NCBI RefSeq assembly: GCF_030643805.1
Contig: NZ_CP094656.1
Span: 744,001-808,000 of the forward strand
Length of the DNA stretch: 64,000 nucleotides
Origin: Alkalihalobacillus sp. AL-G
GTDB lineage: Bacteria; Bacillota; Bacilli; Bacillales; Fictibacillaceae
Direction: 5' to 3'
Under the pieces are notes generated by a model. The model saw only the letters and a program-made list of their open reading frames with translations. It had not been told where the DNA came from and searched no databases. The position numbers and the translations under genes were made by a program. This document shows positions 7,934 through 17,900 of the stretch, piece after piece (the first letter of the stretch is position 1; each line of letters opens with the position of its first letter).

Positions 7934-9304
7934 TTAAACGGAACTGAAAGTTGATTCTGAGAGAAATCGGGCAAATTGAAACACCCCTCTTGCAGAAGGG
8001 CGGATCTCGGATGTTCGATTCCCTGTTAAGTATTGCTTGGAGGGCTTCGTGTTGATTTCAATGATCCACGGGTGTCCATTCGTATCGATTCCAACGTCAA
8101 TACCCAGCTCCCCGAATATGCCCCCAGCATGATGACTGATACAATCGGAAACGTTGATAGCAACCTCATATAGTGTCCGTAATAATTGCTGCGAGGTTTT
8201 TTTATCAAAAAAATGTTCTAACATCTCCATGCTTGTATACGTTTTGGCACCTTGTGAAAGATTGGAGACAAAGCGTTCCTGGGATGAGACTCGAGCAACG
8301 GTTGATGATATTCGCCAATTCCCATGTTCATTCCGGTTGCAAAGAATCCGGAAATCGACTTTTCCACCTTCAAAATCAAGAAGAGGAATTCCTTGCTGTA
8401 CAATATATTCGTTTTTTGGCAGGAGATCCTCGAACAATTTAATTGCAGTACTTTTTGACAGGGACGACTTCAATGGAGTGGTTTCACTTGAAAGATCGAG
8501 TTGTACACGGTCTGCTTCATGCGTTTGGATTCGGACGATACCTTTGCCTTCGCGTCCATGGATAGGCTTTAAGAATACCATCGAATGTTTATCGATAAGT
8601 TTGCCTACAGAATCGGATCCATCATATAAAAGTGTCTCTGGCAGATATGCAGCAACAGTATCTAGTTCTACTAATATGCAATGAGTTTCCCATTTAGAGA
8701 GGAAGTGATCATTAAAGTAAGCAATTCCGAGATCTTGACACTGTTCAAAAAAGCTTCTGCACACATCGGAACGTTCAATATTTCTGCTTGAAATTCGGTT
8801 GTAAATGACGTCTGGCAGGGGAAATGTGACTTTTTGGATCCCATTAAGGTTAAGTACGTACCCATGTATTCGGTGGTTATCAATATCATCAAGTGAAAAT
8901 AAATAAAAGGGCAGCTGCTGTTCGGCACAAAGAGTATAAAGTTCCCTTGAAAAATCGGTGACATTCCCAAAAAGCCTAGTATCATTTGGAGTTTTCTCAG
9001 TAAGCAAAGCGATGATCGGTCCAAGTCGCAATTCCTGCAGATCAATATTGTAGGATAACGGATAAGTGGCAGTCTTGATCGGAAAACAATGGGCAATTCC
9101 GAGTTTCGTCGGGATTTGAATCATTGCTTCCTCGTGGGGACTTTTTTTGCAAGTTACTTGTACCCGCTCACTCCCAAATCGAAGCCATATCTTTTGCCCT
9201 TCTGTTATTTTAAATTGATCAAGCAGAATTTTGCTCATTGAAACAAAATATGGATTAGAGGATGTTGTTTGAACAGATGATAATTGTGCAGAGGTCCGTT
9301 TCAT
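7934..9304 (-). CDS. YheC/YheD-type ATP-grasp protein (paralogue 3)
   Basis: A 456-residue paralogue, first of the three. Motifs: LGPIIALLTEKT, PDVIYNRISSR, ATP-grasp stretch LKPIHGREGKGIVRI, KVDFRILCNRN and EINTKPSKQ. AAAGGGAG lies 7 bases before the ATG at 9302-9304; the frame is open to 9346 without another good signal. It is divergent from yheB, the position of yheC in B. subtilis. About 100 bases separate it from paralogue 2. Confidence 0.86.
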   Translation of the reverse strand: MKRTSAQLSSVQTTSSNPYFVSMSKILLDQFKITEGQKIWLRFGSERVQVTCKKSPHEEAMIQIPTKLGIAHCFPIKTATYPLSYNIDLQELRLGPIIALLTEKTPNDTRLFGNVTDFSRELYTLCAEQQLPFYLFSLDDIDNHRIHGYVLNLNGIQKVTFPLPDVIYNRISSRNIERSDVCRSFFEQCQDLGIAYFNDHFLSKWETHCILVELDTVAAYLPETLLYDGSDSVGKLIDKHSMVFLKPIHGREGKGIVRIQTHEADRVQLDLSSETTPLKSSLSKSTAIKLFEDLLPKNEYIVQQGIPLLDFEGGKVDFRILCNRNEHGNWRISSTVARVSSQERFVSNLSQGAKTYTSMEMLEHFFDKKTSQQLLRTLYEVAINVSDCISHHAGGIFGELGIDVGIDTNGHPWIIEINTKPSKQYLTGNRTSEIRPSARGVFQFARFLSESTFSSV

Positions 9305-9464
9305 CGGTTGACTCCCTTTTCTTGCTCGGTCGATATAGGCTTGCATTTATAGGCAACTGCGGATATCGTATACTATGTTAAGAATCGTATAACGGTGACT
9401 TTAATTGGGAATTCCTAAGGTTGCTTTTTTGAACATTTTTTTATAAAACGGAAGGTTGAGTTAG

Positions 9465-10604
9465 ATGGAAGTACTATGGATCATTATAAGCATGATTGTC
9501 ATTGGAGCTGCAATAGGAGGGTTTACGAACTACCTTGCTATCAAAATGCTCTTTCGACCATACAATCCGATCAAAATCGGTAGATACCAACTACCATTTA
9601 CACCAGGTTTGATTCCTAAAAGAAGAGAGGAACTGTCAATACAGCTTGGGGATCTGGTTGTGAAGCATTTAATTACGAAGGAAGGCTTACAGCAAAAGCT
9701 GACTGAATCCGAGTTCCGTAATGAATTGATTAAGTGGACCCAGACAGAAATAGATCTTTTTTTAAAAACAGACAAAACGATTAATGAGTTCGGTGCAGAT
9801 TGGTTAACACTAGACAATCTTGACGCTCAGGCCGAACAAAAGCTAAGGGAGCTTCTAGGTGAGCGTTTTCCCTATTTAATCCAATCCTATGAGGAACAGC
9901 CGCTAGGATCGGCCCTTCCAAATTCATTGCACGAACGTGTAGATGCATTGATTCCGAAATCAACTCGATTTATTCAAAATAAGTTAATCGCGTTTGTTGA
10001 AAGCAGTGAGGGAAAGCAACAATTTAAGCAGCTGATTGATGAATTTCTTGCTGGTCGTGGAATGCTTGGAAATATGATCAACATGTTTTTAGGAAATGAG
10101 AGCTTGATTGATAAAGTGCAAAGTGAACTGGTGAAAGTACTTAAAAAGGATACGGTAGCGAGCATGCTCGAACGGATTTTAAAGAAGGAATGGGAGAATA
10201 TAAAAAGTATGCCGGTTAAGGATCTCGTTCGACAATTAAAGCTTGAAGACAGTAAGCAAGAAGCGATTGATTGGGTCGTTAAACAGGTTAATGTGAAAGA
10301 TCTGATGAACAAACCGTTGCATGAACTAACGGAATCCTACCGGGACCCAATTGTTAAAAGACTTGTACCAACACTTGTTGATCGCTCTCTAATATGGGGA
10401 GCGGGGCAGATTGAAGGAATTATGGAGAAGCTCAAATTGTCAGAGCTGGTCCGTCAGCAGGTCCAATCATTCTCACTCCAACGAGTTGAAGAAATGGTAC
10501 TCTCGATAACGAGCAGGGAACTGAAAATGATTACATACCTTGGGGCCTTACTTGGTGGTATCATTGGCCTTTTTCAAGGGCTGTTGGTTTACTTCACTAT
10601 ATAA
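9465..10604 (+). CDS. yheB: DUF445 membrane-associated protein YheB
   Basis: A 379-residue DUF445 protein. There is a membrane segment at each end (about residues 3-25 and 358-378), and the family hallmark [16 protein letters not shown] follows the first segment. The middle is long, charged and helical. Both length and position beside yheA agree with B. subtilis YheB. Function is unknown; in B. subtilis the cluster is linked to sporulation. It is followed by yheA after 65 bases. Confidence 0.92.
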   Translation: MEVLWIIISMIVIGAAIGGFTNYLAIKMLFRPYNPIKIGRYQLPFTPGLIPKRREELSIQLGDLVVKHLITKEGLQQKLTESEFRNELIKWTQTEIDLFLKTDKTINEFGADWLTLDNLDAQAEQKLRELLGERFPYLIQSYEEQPLGSALPNSLHERVDALIPKSTRFIQNKLIAFVESSEGKQQFKQLIDEFLAGRGMLGNMINMFLGNESLIDKVQSELVKVLKKDTVASMLERILKKEWENIKSMPVKDLVRQLKLEDSKQEAIDWVVKQVNVKDLMNKPLHELTESYRDPIVKRLVPTLVDRSLIWGAGQIEGIMEKLKLSELVRQQVQSFSLQRVEEMVLSITSRELKMITYLGALLGGIIGLFQGLLVYFTI

Positions 10605-10669
10605 AGATTGTTATAGTGATTAGGAATGCGTTTGTTACGGCGTAAAAAGTACCTATTAGGAGGCTAATT

Positions 10670-11038
10670 ATGAGTAAAAATGTCCATGATGCGGCATATG
10701 ATTTAGAAAATGCATTACGTAATAGCGAGGATTTCCAAGAGCTGAAAAACCTATACGCTCAAGTGAATGCAGACGAAAGTGTCAAGAATATGTTTGATAA
10801 CTTCCGCAACGTGCAGGTTGAGCTTCAGCAAAAACAAATGCAAGGTGAACAGATTTCTGAAGAAGAGGCGCAAAAAGCACAGCAGCTTTTCGAACTCGTT
10901 CAGCAAAACGAAGTGATCTCCAAGTTGATGGGTGCAGAACAGCGTGTAAGTATGCTCGTTCAAGACATCAACAAAATCGTTACAAAGCCACTGGAAGAAT
11001 TGTACGGAACTCCAGAACAAGAACAGCCTGAACAGTAA
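10670..11038 (+). CDS. yheA: YlbF/YmcA-family protein YheA
   Basis: A 122-residue helical protein of the UPF0342 (YheA) branch of the YlbF/YmcA family, which forms helical bundles. The N-terminal DAAYDLENALRNSEDFQELK and the Gln-rich helix in the middle are characteristic. AGGAGG precedes the ATG at 8 bases. It probably shares a transcript with yheB and is followed by a terminator. B. subtilis relatives YlbF and YmcA work in an RNA-processing complex, but YheA itself has no firm role. Confidence 0.93.
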   Translation: MSKNVHDAAYDLENALRNSEDFQELKNLYAQVNADESVKNMFDNFRNVQVELQQKQMQGEQISEEEAQKAQQLFELVQQNEVISKLMGAEQRVSMLVQDINKIVTKPLEELYGTPEQEQPEQ

Positions 11039-11065
11039 AGCTACAACCTGAATAGTAAAAGGTGA

Positions 11066-11100
11066 GAGGATGACTTTTAAAACGGTCGTCCTCTTTTCTT
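11066..11100 (+). terminator. terminator after yheA
   Basis: A 9-bp stem with one wobble pair (11066-11074 with 11085-11093), followed by TTTTCTTTG. Confidence 0.85.
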
Positions 11101-11252
11101 TGTAAAATTAACTCTTCTCATTTCGTAGTCGGACCTAAGATAGAAAATGGGTGGATAACTAGAGGGGCGGCTTGTTTACAACTTAATGGTCTGGGTAAAC
11201 TGGTAGATGTTATTCAAAAAGTACAAGTGTGACAAGTAAAAAGGAGAATTTC

Positions 11253-11720
11253 ATGGATACTCAAACCGATCACTCAAATTCTCGCTCCGCCTACTTAAAT
11301 CGTAATTTATGGTCTGGCGCGCTATTCGGCCTTGGTCTTGCCGCCTTTATTGATGAAACTGTTTTTCACCAGCTTCTGCATTGGCATCATTTTTATGACA
11401 AATCCACAACAAATATTGGTCTGATCTCAGATGGTCTGTTCCACGCCTTTAGTTGGTTTGCGTCTATTGGGGGGATGTTCATTATTGCTGACCTTCGCCG
11501 TAGAAATGCATTTTGGTTGAAAAGGTGGTGGGGCGGTATGATGCTTGGGGCAGGGGGGTTCCAATTATACGATGGTACCATTCAACACAAACTGATGAGA
11601 ATACATCAAATCCGCTATGTAGACAATGTGATTATTTATGACTTGATTTGGGTCATGATTTCCCTTGTCATGGTCTTGAATGGCCTGATACTAGTTTTTC
11701 GGACACGAAAAAAATCATGA
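11253..11720 (+). CDS. DUF2243 membrane protein
   Basis: A 155-residue protein with four predicted membrane segments and the DUF2243 hallmarks GLGLAAFIDETVFHQLLHWHH and GGFQLYDGTIQHKLMRIHQIRY, rich in histidines that could bind metal. AAGGAG lies 6 bases before the ATG at 11253; the frame is open back to 11229. It forms an apparent operon with the CtaG-like gene 22 bases downstream, a common pairing in Bacillales. Function is unknown. Confidence 0.88.
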   Translation: MDTQTDHSNSRSAYLNRNLWSGALFGLGLAAFIDETVFHQLLHWHHFYDKSTTNIGLISDGLFHAFSWFASIGGMFIIADLRRRNAFWLKRWWGGMMLGAGGFQLYDGTIQHKLMRIHQIRYVDNVIIYDLIWVMISLVMVLNGLILVFRTRKKS

Positions 11721-11742
11721 CATTTAAGGGGGGAAACCGCGA

Positions 11743-12531
11743 ATGATCTATAATCAAATGCACCCTAGCAGAAGTATTCTGTTCGAACTTATTCTACTGT
11801 TACCATTCATTGTTATATTGTTAAGTTATATCGTTGCTGCGGTTTTATCAAGTCATTGTCACACACGATGGCCATTATACCGCACTGTCTTTTGGGCTCT
11901 CGGGGTTCTATGCGCAGCTTCTACAATTGTCGGACCTATAGCAAACCATGCTCTTATGGATTTCGGGGTGCACATGCTCGGTCATTTACTCCTTGGAATG
12001 CTTGCTCCACTCCTGATGGCATTGGCTGCACCCATGACTCTTATCATGCGAACACTTGACGTTGGAAGTGCACGATGTCTATCACGCGTGCTAAGAAGCC
12101 GGCCAGTGAGTATACTTAGTAACCCGATTATTACATCTTTCGTCAATATCGGAGGACTTTGGGTGCTTTATTCGACTGACTTGTACATGGCGATGACGCA
12201 TAACATTCTTCTCCATTTAATCGTACATATACACGTTTTTGTTGCGGGTTACCTTTTTACAATATCCTTGATTTATATTGATCCTACCCCTCATCGATTA
12301 AGCTTCGTTTATCGTGCAATCGTACTTCTGATCAGTCTAGCAGCTCACAGTATACTATCAAAATATATCTACGCCCATCCCCCTGCTGGCGTACCAATCA
12401 GCCAGGCAGAAGAAGGTGGAATGCTTATGTACTATGGTGGGGATGCCATTGAGGTTGTGGTCATATCCATACTTTGTTTTCAATGGTTCAAAGCGACCAG
12501 ACCAAAGGAACCGTTGGCGATAAATCCATAA
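11743..12531 (+). CDS. CtaG-type cytochrome c oxidase assembly membrane protein
   Basis: A 262-residue protein with about seven membrane segments, of the caa3_CtaG family. Helpful marks are HMLGHLLLGMLAPLLMALAAP, conserved histidines in HNILLHLIVHIHVF, and HSILSKYIYAHPPAGV. B. subtilis CtaG is needed for active caa3 oxidase, probably for the copper centre. No oxidase subunit genes are nearby. Paired with the DUF2243 gene, it looks like the common DUF2243-CtaG cassette rather than the ctaG of the oxidase operon. Confidence 0.85.
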   Translation: MIYNQMHPSRSILFELILLLPFIVILLSYIVAAVLSSHCHTRWPLYRTVFWALGVLCAASTIVGPIANHALMDFGVHMLGHLLLGMLAPLLMALAAPMTLIMRTLDVGSARCLSRVLRSRPVSILSNPIITSFVNIGGLWVLYSTDLYMAMTHNILLHLIVHIHVFVAGYLFTISLIYIDPTPHRLSFVYRAIVLLISLAAHSILSKYIYAHPPAGVPISQAEEGGMLMYYGGDAIEVVVISILCFQWFKATRPKEPLAINP

Positions 12532-12542
12532 AATCAGTATTC

Positions 12543-13355
12543 TTAGTCCTTATTCCTATTCTCCTTCAACCAATCTGAAGCAAAATCGACCGAATCCTTT
12601 TGGTTGAACAACATACTGTGTGCAGATCCGATTTTTCCTTTTTTAATTTCTGCAACCTTTTTATAAGCAGTACCGATCGCCTCAAAATCCTCATCATCGT
12701 ACTCGATTTCATCATAGGTCTTCCAAACATGTTGTCCCTTGATAAGGATTGGAGCACCTTTTTTCACTTGCTTTCTGACACCCGATTGCGTTTCAGCCAA
12801 ATGGAGCGATGTGTGCGTATCGAATCCTGTTCCGATGAACAAGACTGAAGCGTCAAGATCATAGGCTTTCGCTAGTGGAGAGCCATCACCGAAGCCGTAA
12901 TCTAAAAGATGGTCCTGAGTTATCGCTTTTGCATTTTTCCCCCAGGAAGCAACAGACATAACAGGGTGGTTACTCCGAAATACATCAGGAAACGTCCGGA
13001 ACAGCTCTGGTATTTGTCCAATTTTATAAGTCGGTGTCGTTTTCGGGTCAAATGGAGGCATCGTTTTGCGGACGGTTTCCCACCAGGAATCCGGAATCGG
13101 TGGATTTTCCCATTCTTCCGGGTCGGTAAGGTGTGCAGAGTGTGCTTGAAGAATCAACGTTCCTTCTTCAGTGACAGCATCCATCAGAGCATGAATGACC
13201 GTCTGAGCTCCGCCGTTCACCCAACCTATCGACTTAAGGGAGGCATGGACTATAACGGTCATCCCTTCTTTTATACCGAGAGAATACAAGTCTTCTTTCA
13301 ATGTTTCTCTTGTTCTAGGATAATCCGTATCTTGAATAAGTTGTTTTGTGTACAT
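12543..13355 (-). CDS. AAC(3)-family N-acetyltransferase, YokD-like
   Basis: A 270-residue member of the aminoglycoside 3-N-acetyltransferase family. Marks include VIVHASLKSIGWVNGG (acetyl-CoA site), GTLILQAHSAHLTDPEEW, HPVMSVASWGK and FIGTGFDTHTSLHLAE. The best-known relative is B. subtilis YokD (same length), whose substrate is not an established aminoglycoside, so resistance should not be assumed. It converges on the CtaG-like gene with 11 bases between stops and no visible terminator. Confidence 0.85.
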   Translation of the reverse strand: MYTKQLIQDTDYPRTRETLKEDLYSLGIKEGMTVIVHASLKSIGWVNGGAQTVIHALMDAVTEEGTLILQAHSAHLTDPEEWENPPIPDSWWETVRKTMPPFDPKTTPTYKIGQIPELFRTFPDVFRSNHPVMSVASWGKNAKAITQDHLLDYGFGDGSPLAKAYDLDASVLFIGTGFDTHTSLHLAETQSGVRKQVKKGAPILIKGQHVWKTYDEIEYDDEDFEAIGTAYKKVAEIKKGKIGSAHSMLFNQKDSVDFASDWLKENRNKD

Positions 13356-13604
13356 TATTTAATTCCTCCAAGGGTGTTATAATTCCCATCCTTTTTTCTA
13401 CTAGAATTAAATTAATTGTATAACACATCGGCAGAACTTGTCTTGATTTGTGAAAAAACGAGTCTATTAATACTGAAAAAGCTTGTATCATGTCACCTTA
13501 GGGTCGGTAAATGTTCTAAAGCCCTTTTTACGAACATAGAGATTAAAAAGGAGGAGTCCAATTAGAATCTGAGGAAGATTGGAGGGATTATCCTGGTTTA
13601 TCGC

Positions 13605-14453
13605 ATGCTTGTATTAGACATCGACGGAACCCTGTTGAAAAGCAACTTCAAGATTGATCGGACGACGAAAGAGGCTATCGAATATGTAAAGGAAAAAGGG
13701 GTGTATGTCACACTTGCAACGGGACGTAATTTTCCTTCTGCACAAAAAATAGCAAAAGCATTAAAGCTGGATAGTATACTGATTACACATAATGGGGCGT
13801 TCGTCGCTTCATCGGTTGATGAACCGTTTTATGAACAACGTATGTCTGCGGAAAATGTTCTGAAGGTGGTCCAAATACTAGAGAAATACGATGCTCACAT
13901 CCGCCTCTTGCATGAACGGTATTCAATAGGAAATCAGGTGCAGCAAAAATCACAGCTCGTTGCCAAAATGACGATGGGAATCGGAGATCCGCTTTTTTAT
14001 CCAGTAACCTTTACTGAGCAATTAAGTGATCATTTAAAAGAGAAACCGATGACTGTGCCGAAGATTGATGTTCAGTTTTTTGACAATGAAGAGCGTGCGA
14101 ATGCATTCAAAGAATTGACTGAACGGATAGAAGAGATTCGAATCACCTCTTCAACTCGTTGTGCATTTGAAATTATCGACAAATCCGTTAGTAAAGCAAA
14201 AGCGCTTAATATTCTCGCAAGGCATTTAGGAGTATCCCGTAAGGAAATCGTAGCGGTCGGGGATTATACGAATGACCTTGAGATGATTCACCATGCAGGA
14301 CTTGGTGTAGCTATGGGGAATTCTCCTAATGAATTAAAGCATGCCGCTGACTGGGTTACACGTTCAAACAATCAAAATGGGGTCAGCTACATGGTGCGTG
14401 AAGTGTTTCGTAAACAAATGAAGCTGCAAATTGAGGAACCGCTGGAGTATTAG
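13605..14453 (+). CDS. yhaX: Cof-type HAD-IIB phosphatase, YhaX-like
   Basis: A Cof-type HAD phosphatase. Motif I is DIDGTLL with the nucleophile Asp, motif II is the ATGRN stretch, and motifs III/IV are the Lys of SKAKALNILA and GDYTNDLEM. It should hydrolyse small phosphorylated metabolites. Position downstream of yheA and length fit B. subtilis YhaX, a sporulation-associated HAD protein. The first canonical start is ATG 13605, but it lies 18 bases from GGAGGG (13581-13586). The in-frame CTG at 13593 lies 6 bases from it and would add L-V-Y-R, as in many Cof proteins that begin M-x-Y-R-L-L. The true start may therefore be CTG 13593. Confidence 0.82.
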   Translation: MLVLDIDGTLLKSNFKIDRTTKEAIEYVKEKGVYVTLATGRNFPSAQKIAKALKLDSILITHNGAFVASSVDEPFYEQRMSAENVLKVVQILEKYDAHIRLLHERYSIGNQVQQKSQLVAKMTMGIGDPLFYPVTFTEQLSDHLKEKPMTVPKIDVQFFDNEERANAFKELTERIEEIRITSSTRCAFEIIDKSVSKAKALNILARHLGVSRKEIVAVGDYTNDLEMIHHAGLGVAMGNSPNELKHAADWVTRSNNQNGVSYMVREVFRKQMKLQIEEPLEY

Positions 14454-14460
14454 ATCAATG

Positions 14461-14500
14461 AGCCTGACTGTAGAGGAAATCTACGTTGTCAGGCTTTTTT
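14461..14500 (+). terminator. terminator after the HAD gene
   Basis: AGCCTGAC (14461-14468) pairs with GTCAGGCT (14488-14495), with further pairing inside (GTAGA with TCTAC), followed by six T residues. Confidence 0.93.
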
Positions 14501-14595
14501 CTGTTTTCCCCCGGCTTAGCTTCACGGCAAATCTCGGAGTTAAACGCGAAAACTCGCAAACTTTATCTTCAATGCACAGTATGGTGTGTGCGAAT

Positions 14596-14660
14596 AAAAA
14601 AGTAGTTTAAAACATAATAATGTCGTTTAAAAATAAAAAAGTTGTTTAAAACGCCAGTCA
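14596..14660. repeat. three degenerate ~20-bp units with core GTTTAAAA
   Basis: GTTTAA occurs at 14605, 14625 and 14644, a spacing of 20 and 19 bases, with similar flanks (AGTAGTTTAAAAC, TGTCGTTTAAAAA, GTTGTTTAAAAC). It lies in the 419-base gap between the HAD gene and the RHS locus. Confidence 0.6.
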
Positions 14661-14662
14661 CG

Positions 14663-14770
14663 TTATTCCGTTAAAGGGCCATATTCTGGAATAAGGAAGG
14701 TAATTAATTGGTTCATCTTCAAATTGTAAATTATACCGTTAAAGGGCAAATTAATTGAATAAGGAAAGAT
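14663..14770. repeat. two copies of a ~68-bp intergenic repeat
   Basis: CCGTTAAAGGGC at 14668 and at 14736 is followed in each copy, after 11-12 bases, by a GAATAAGGAA block. The rest of the unit is diverged. The remainder of the gap to 14919 is AT-rich and should hold the RHS promoter; I see no other structure there. Confidence 0.6.
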
Positions 14771-14919
14771 GGCAATTGAAACAAAAGATCTATTTAGCTA
14801 CTAATCAAATGGAATAAACAAGACTTGGTACCCCGATAAGAGTCATTACTATTGTCTTATGTAAAATTTTATCAATTATAGATAGAATTTGTATTATAAA
14901 CTTTTATGGGGGTACATAT

Positions 14920-17900
14920 ATGTCGAAAAAGAGATTATCTTGTTTAATTTTTATTTTCACTTTCGTAATAATTGGACTGACCTTTCCGAAGCATGCAGAT
15001 GCTTATGGAGTGGGGAGTTCAGGAAATTTTACGAATCCTAATTTTCAAGATGTAATTTATGACGAAGTCTACAATCGCTACGAACCAGTTGATTGGAAAG
15101 TTCTATCTTCCAGTATGGAGGTTTGGTTGGATCATTCGAATGGATATCCAGACCTCGAAGGGAATCGGAGTTTACATTACCTCCCAGTGACAAGTCCAAG
15201 TGGTTCTAATTACTGGTCTGGTTATATGGAATCAGTTAGTAATACGTATAAAAGTGATTATGGACAGGTATTGTATGGAGGCTCTGAGAAAGTTTACTAC
15301 GTAGGTAATCAACCATTCATAATTGCTTTTAGGGAAAAAGAAGTGATACAAGTGCAGGACTTGATAATATATGGCGTGTCAGGGTTCAGGATTTTGAGTT
15401 AAAAGCAGATGGAACATTTGAAAAGAACTATGAGTCTTACTATGCAACTTCTGATAGAAAAACAACTTATGGATATAAACATGGGTTTCATGCACTTGAT
15501 GGATCTACCAGCCCCAATGTTTCTGGTGGTTATAATCAGTGGATTACAAATTATATTACCATCTATCCAGACCCGGCTCATCCGATTTATTATATAGGAG
15601 AAGTTCAGTTTGAAAGATTTTTATCACCTGATAAAACATGGGAAGGATGGATTGATAACTTTTGGATCGGTCCCGCAGACCAGTTTAATTACGCTTTAAC
15701 TGGGAGTGAGACCAAGAATGCAACGACTGGTTCGTATTATAATCAAACCAAAGTAGCCGATCCCGTTGATATTGCAACTGGTGCGTATACATATAGTCAC
15801 AAAGACATTAATATCCCAACACGAGGTGGTATCCCGCTTAGTTTTGAACGTTATTACAATTCAACAAACAGGACGGATGGACCGCTAGGCATCGGTTGGG
15901 GTCATACGTATGATAGCAATATCACGACCAGGACGGATGGGTCGGTTGATGTCCATTATCCTGACGGCAAAACTGTATATTTTGAGAAGACAGAAACGGG
16001 TTTCAAACCAGTAGCAGGGGTTTTTGAAACACTGACTCAGAATAGTGACGGCACGTTTGATCTTAACTTTAAGGACCAAAAGGTTTATCACTATGATAGT
16101 CAAGGCCGCTTGGCTTCGATGACAGATAAAAACGGGAATTCACTGACATTAACCTATAACACGGAAAATCAAGTACAAACGGTAACGGGCCCGGCAGGCA
16201 GAACATTAAGTTTTACGTATACCACCAACGGAAAAATCGACTCGATTACAGACCCATTATCTCGAACAGTACAATTCGGCTATGACGGAGATGAGCAGTT
16301 AACGACGGCTACAAATAAGAGGGGTCATTCGACAACCTATACATACGACATCAATGGAATAACGTCCATTACCGATCCAGAGGGGCATACGTTTATCGAA
16401 AATGTCTTTGATCAGCGCTCACGTGTCATCAAACAATATGATGCTAACGGAAGTGTCGCGACCTTCAGGTACGATGATGCTAATCAAAAAACGACGTTTA
16501 CCGATTACAATGGAAATACGACCATCTATACATTTAACGACCACTACCGTGTCACAAGTAAAACCGATGCCAAAGGAAACAAAGTAACCTTTACCTTTGA
16601 TAATGACATGAACCAAACGAGCGTAACGGATAAGAATGGCAACACTACCCAGTACACGTTTGACGACCGCAGTAACGTTTTAACCACCACTATGCCGGAC
16701 ACAGATGGTGATACGACAAATGATACGACGGAAATGGTTTACAACACCGATAACACCATTGATTATAAAATCGATGCCAAAGGATATAAAACGGATTACA
16801 CCTATGATACAAATGGAAATTTAATTGAACAAAAACGAACCAAAGCGGATGGGAGCATTGTTAAAACTTCCTATACTAACAACAGTTACGGCCAATGGTT
16901 GACGGTTACGGATACGGAAGGAAATACATCAACATTCACCTATGATTCACATGGAGATCTCGATACAGAAACAGATGCGTTAGGGTTTGTCACTGACTAT
17001 ACCTTTGATAACGCCGGTCGCATGACCGAGAAAGTTAGTCCGAAAGGTAGTCTTTCCGGAGCAGTTAAGGAAAACTGGACCACGCATTTCGTCTACGATG
17101 ACGAAGATAATTTAATAAAGGTGATCGACCCTAACGATCAGGTAACCACCTATACGTATGATAAAAACAATAAAAAACTCAGTGAAACCGACCCTCTCGG
17201 ACGTACTACGACCTATAAATATGACGGGAACGGTCGCGTGATTGAAAAAACAATCGAAAAGAGTGCAACAGAGACGCTGACGACAACATATGAAAGGGAT
17301 CCGAATGGAAACGTCATTCGTATAACCGACCCTAAAGGAAACATAACCCGGAAAGTATATGATGGACTAGATCAGTTAACCGCAGTTGTTAATCCATTGT
17401 TGAATGCAACATCATATACATATGATCCAAACGGTAATCAAAAAACGATCAGTGATCAATCCACCGCCACCATTTCTGACGACGTGATCACTAGTTTTTA
17501 TGTTGATTATGATGTGTATTACAAGCATTCCTTTTATGTGGAAGCTTGGTATAATGATCAATGGAATATCGTTTTTCAAGCTTCAATGGACCAAGATACA
17601 AAATGGGTCGATCTTACAGCTGAACAACCGGCTACGAAACTACGTACCAGGTACACGACTACGACGTATGCTGAAACTAGTGCCTATGGAGAGGTAACCA
17701 GAGTTAAAACTAAAGACCAAATATATGAACAAGCAACGACCGGTGATCTTAGGTTGGAATACCAAGGAGTAAACCAGGATACGTACAGCGCCCCTTGGAA
17801 GCCTGATGAGGTTGTTACCATTACAGAAGGTCCAGTTGTCAAAGAGTTCTTATATGATGAACGGAATCAAAAGTCAAAGACCATTGAGTACATTGACGGC

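Noticed and set aside
12543-13355. Aminoglycoside resistance gene
   Set aside because: Family membership alone does not show aminoglycoside activity; YokD-type members have no proven antibiotic substrate.
15330-15345. Programmed -1 frameshifting in the RHS gene
   Set aside because: GAA AAA GAA is not an X XXY YYZ slippery site in the zero frame, and no strong downstream hairpin or pseudoknot was seen.
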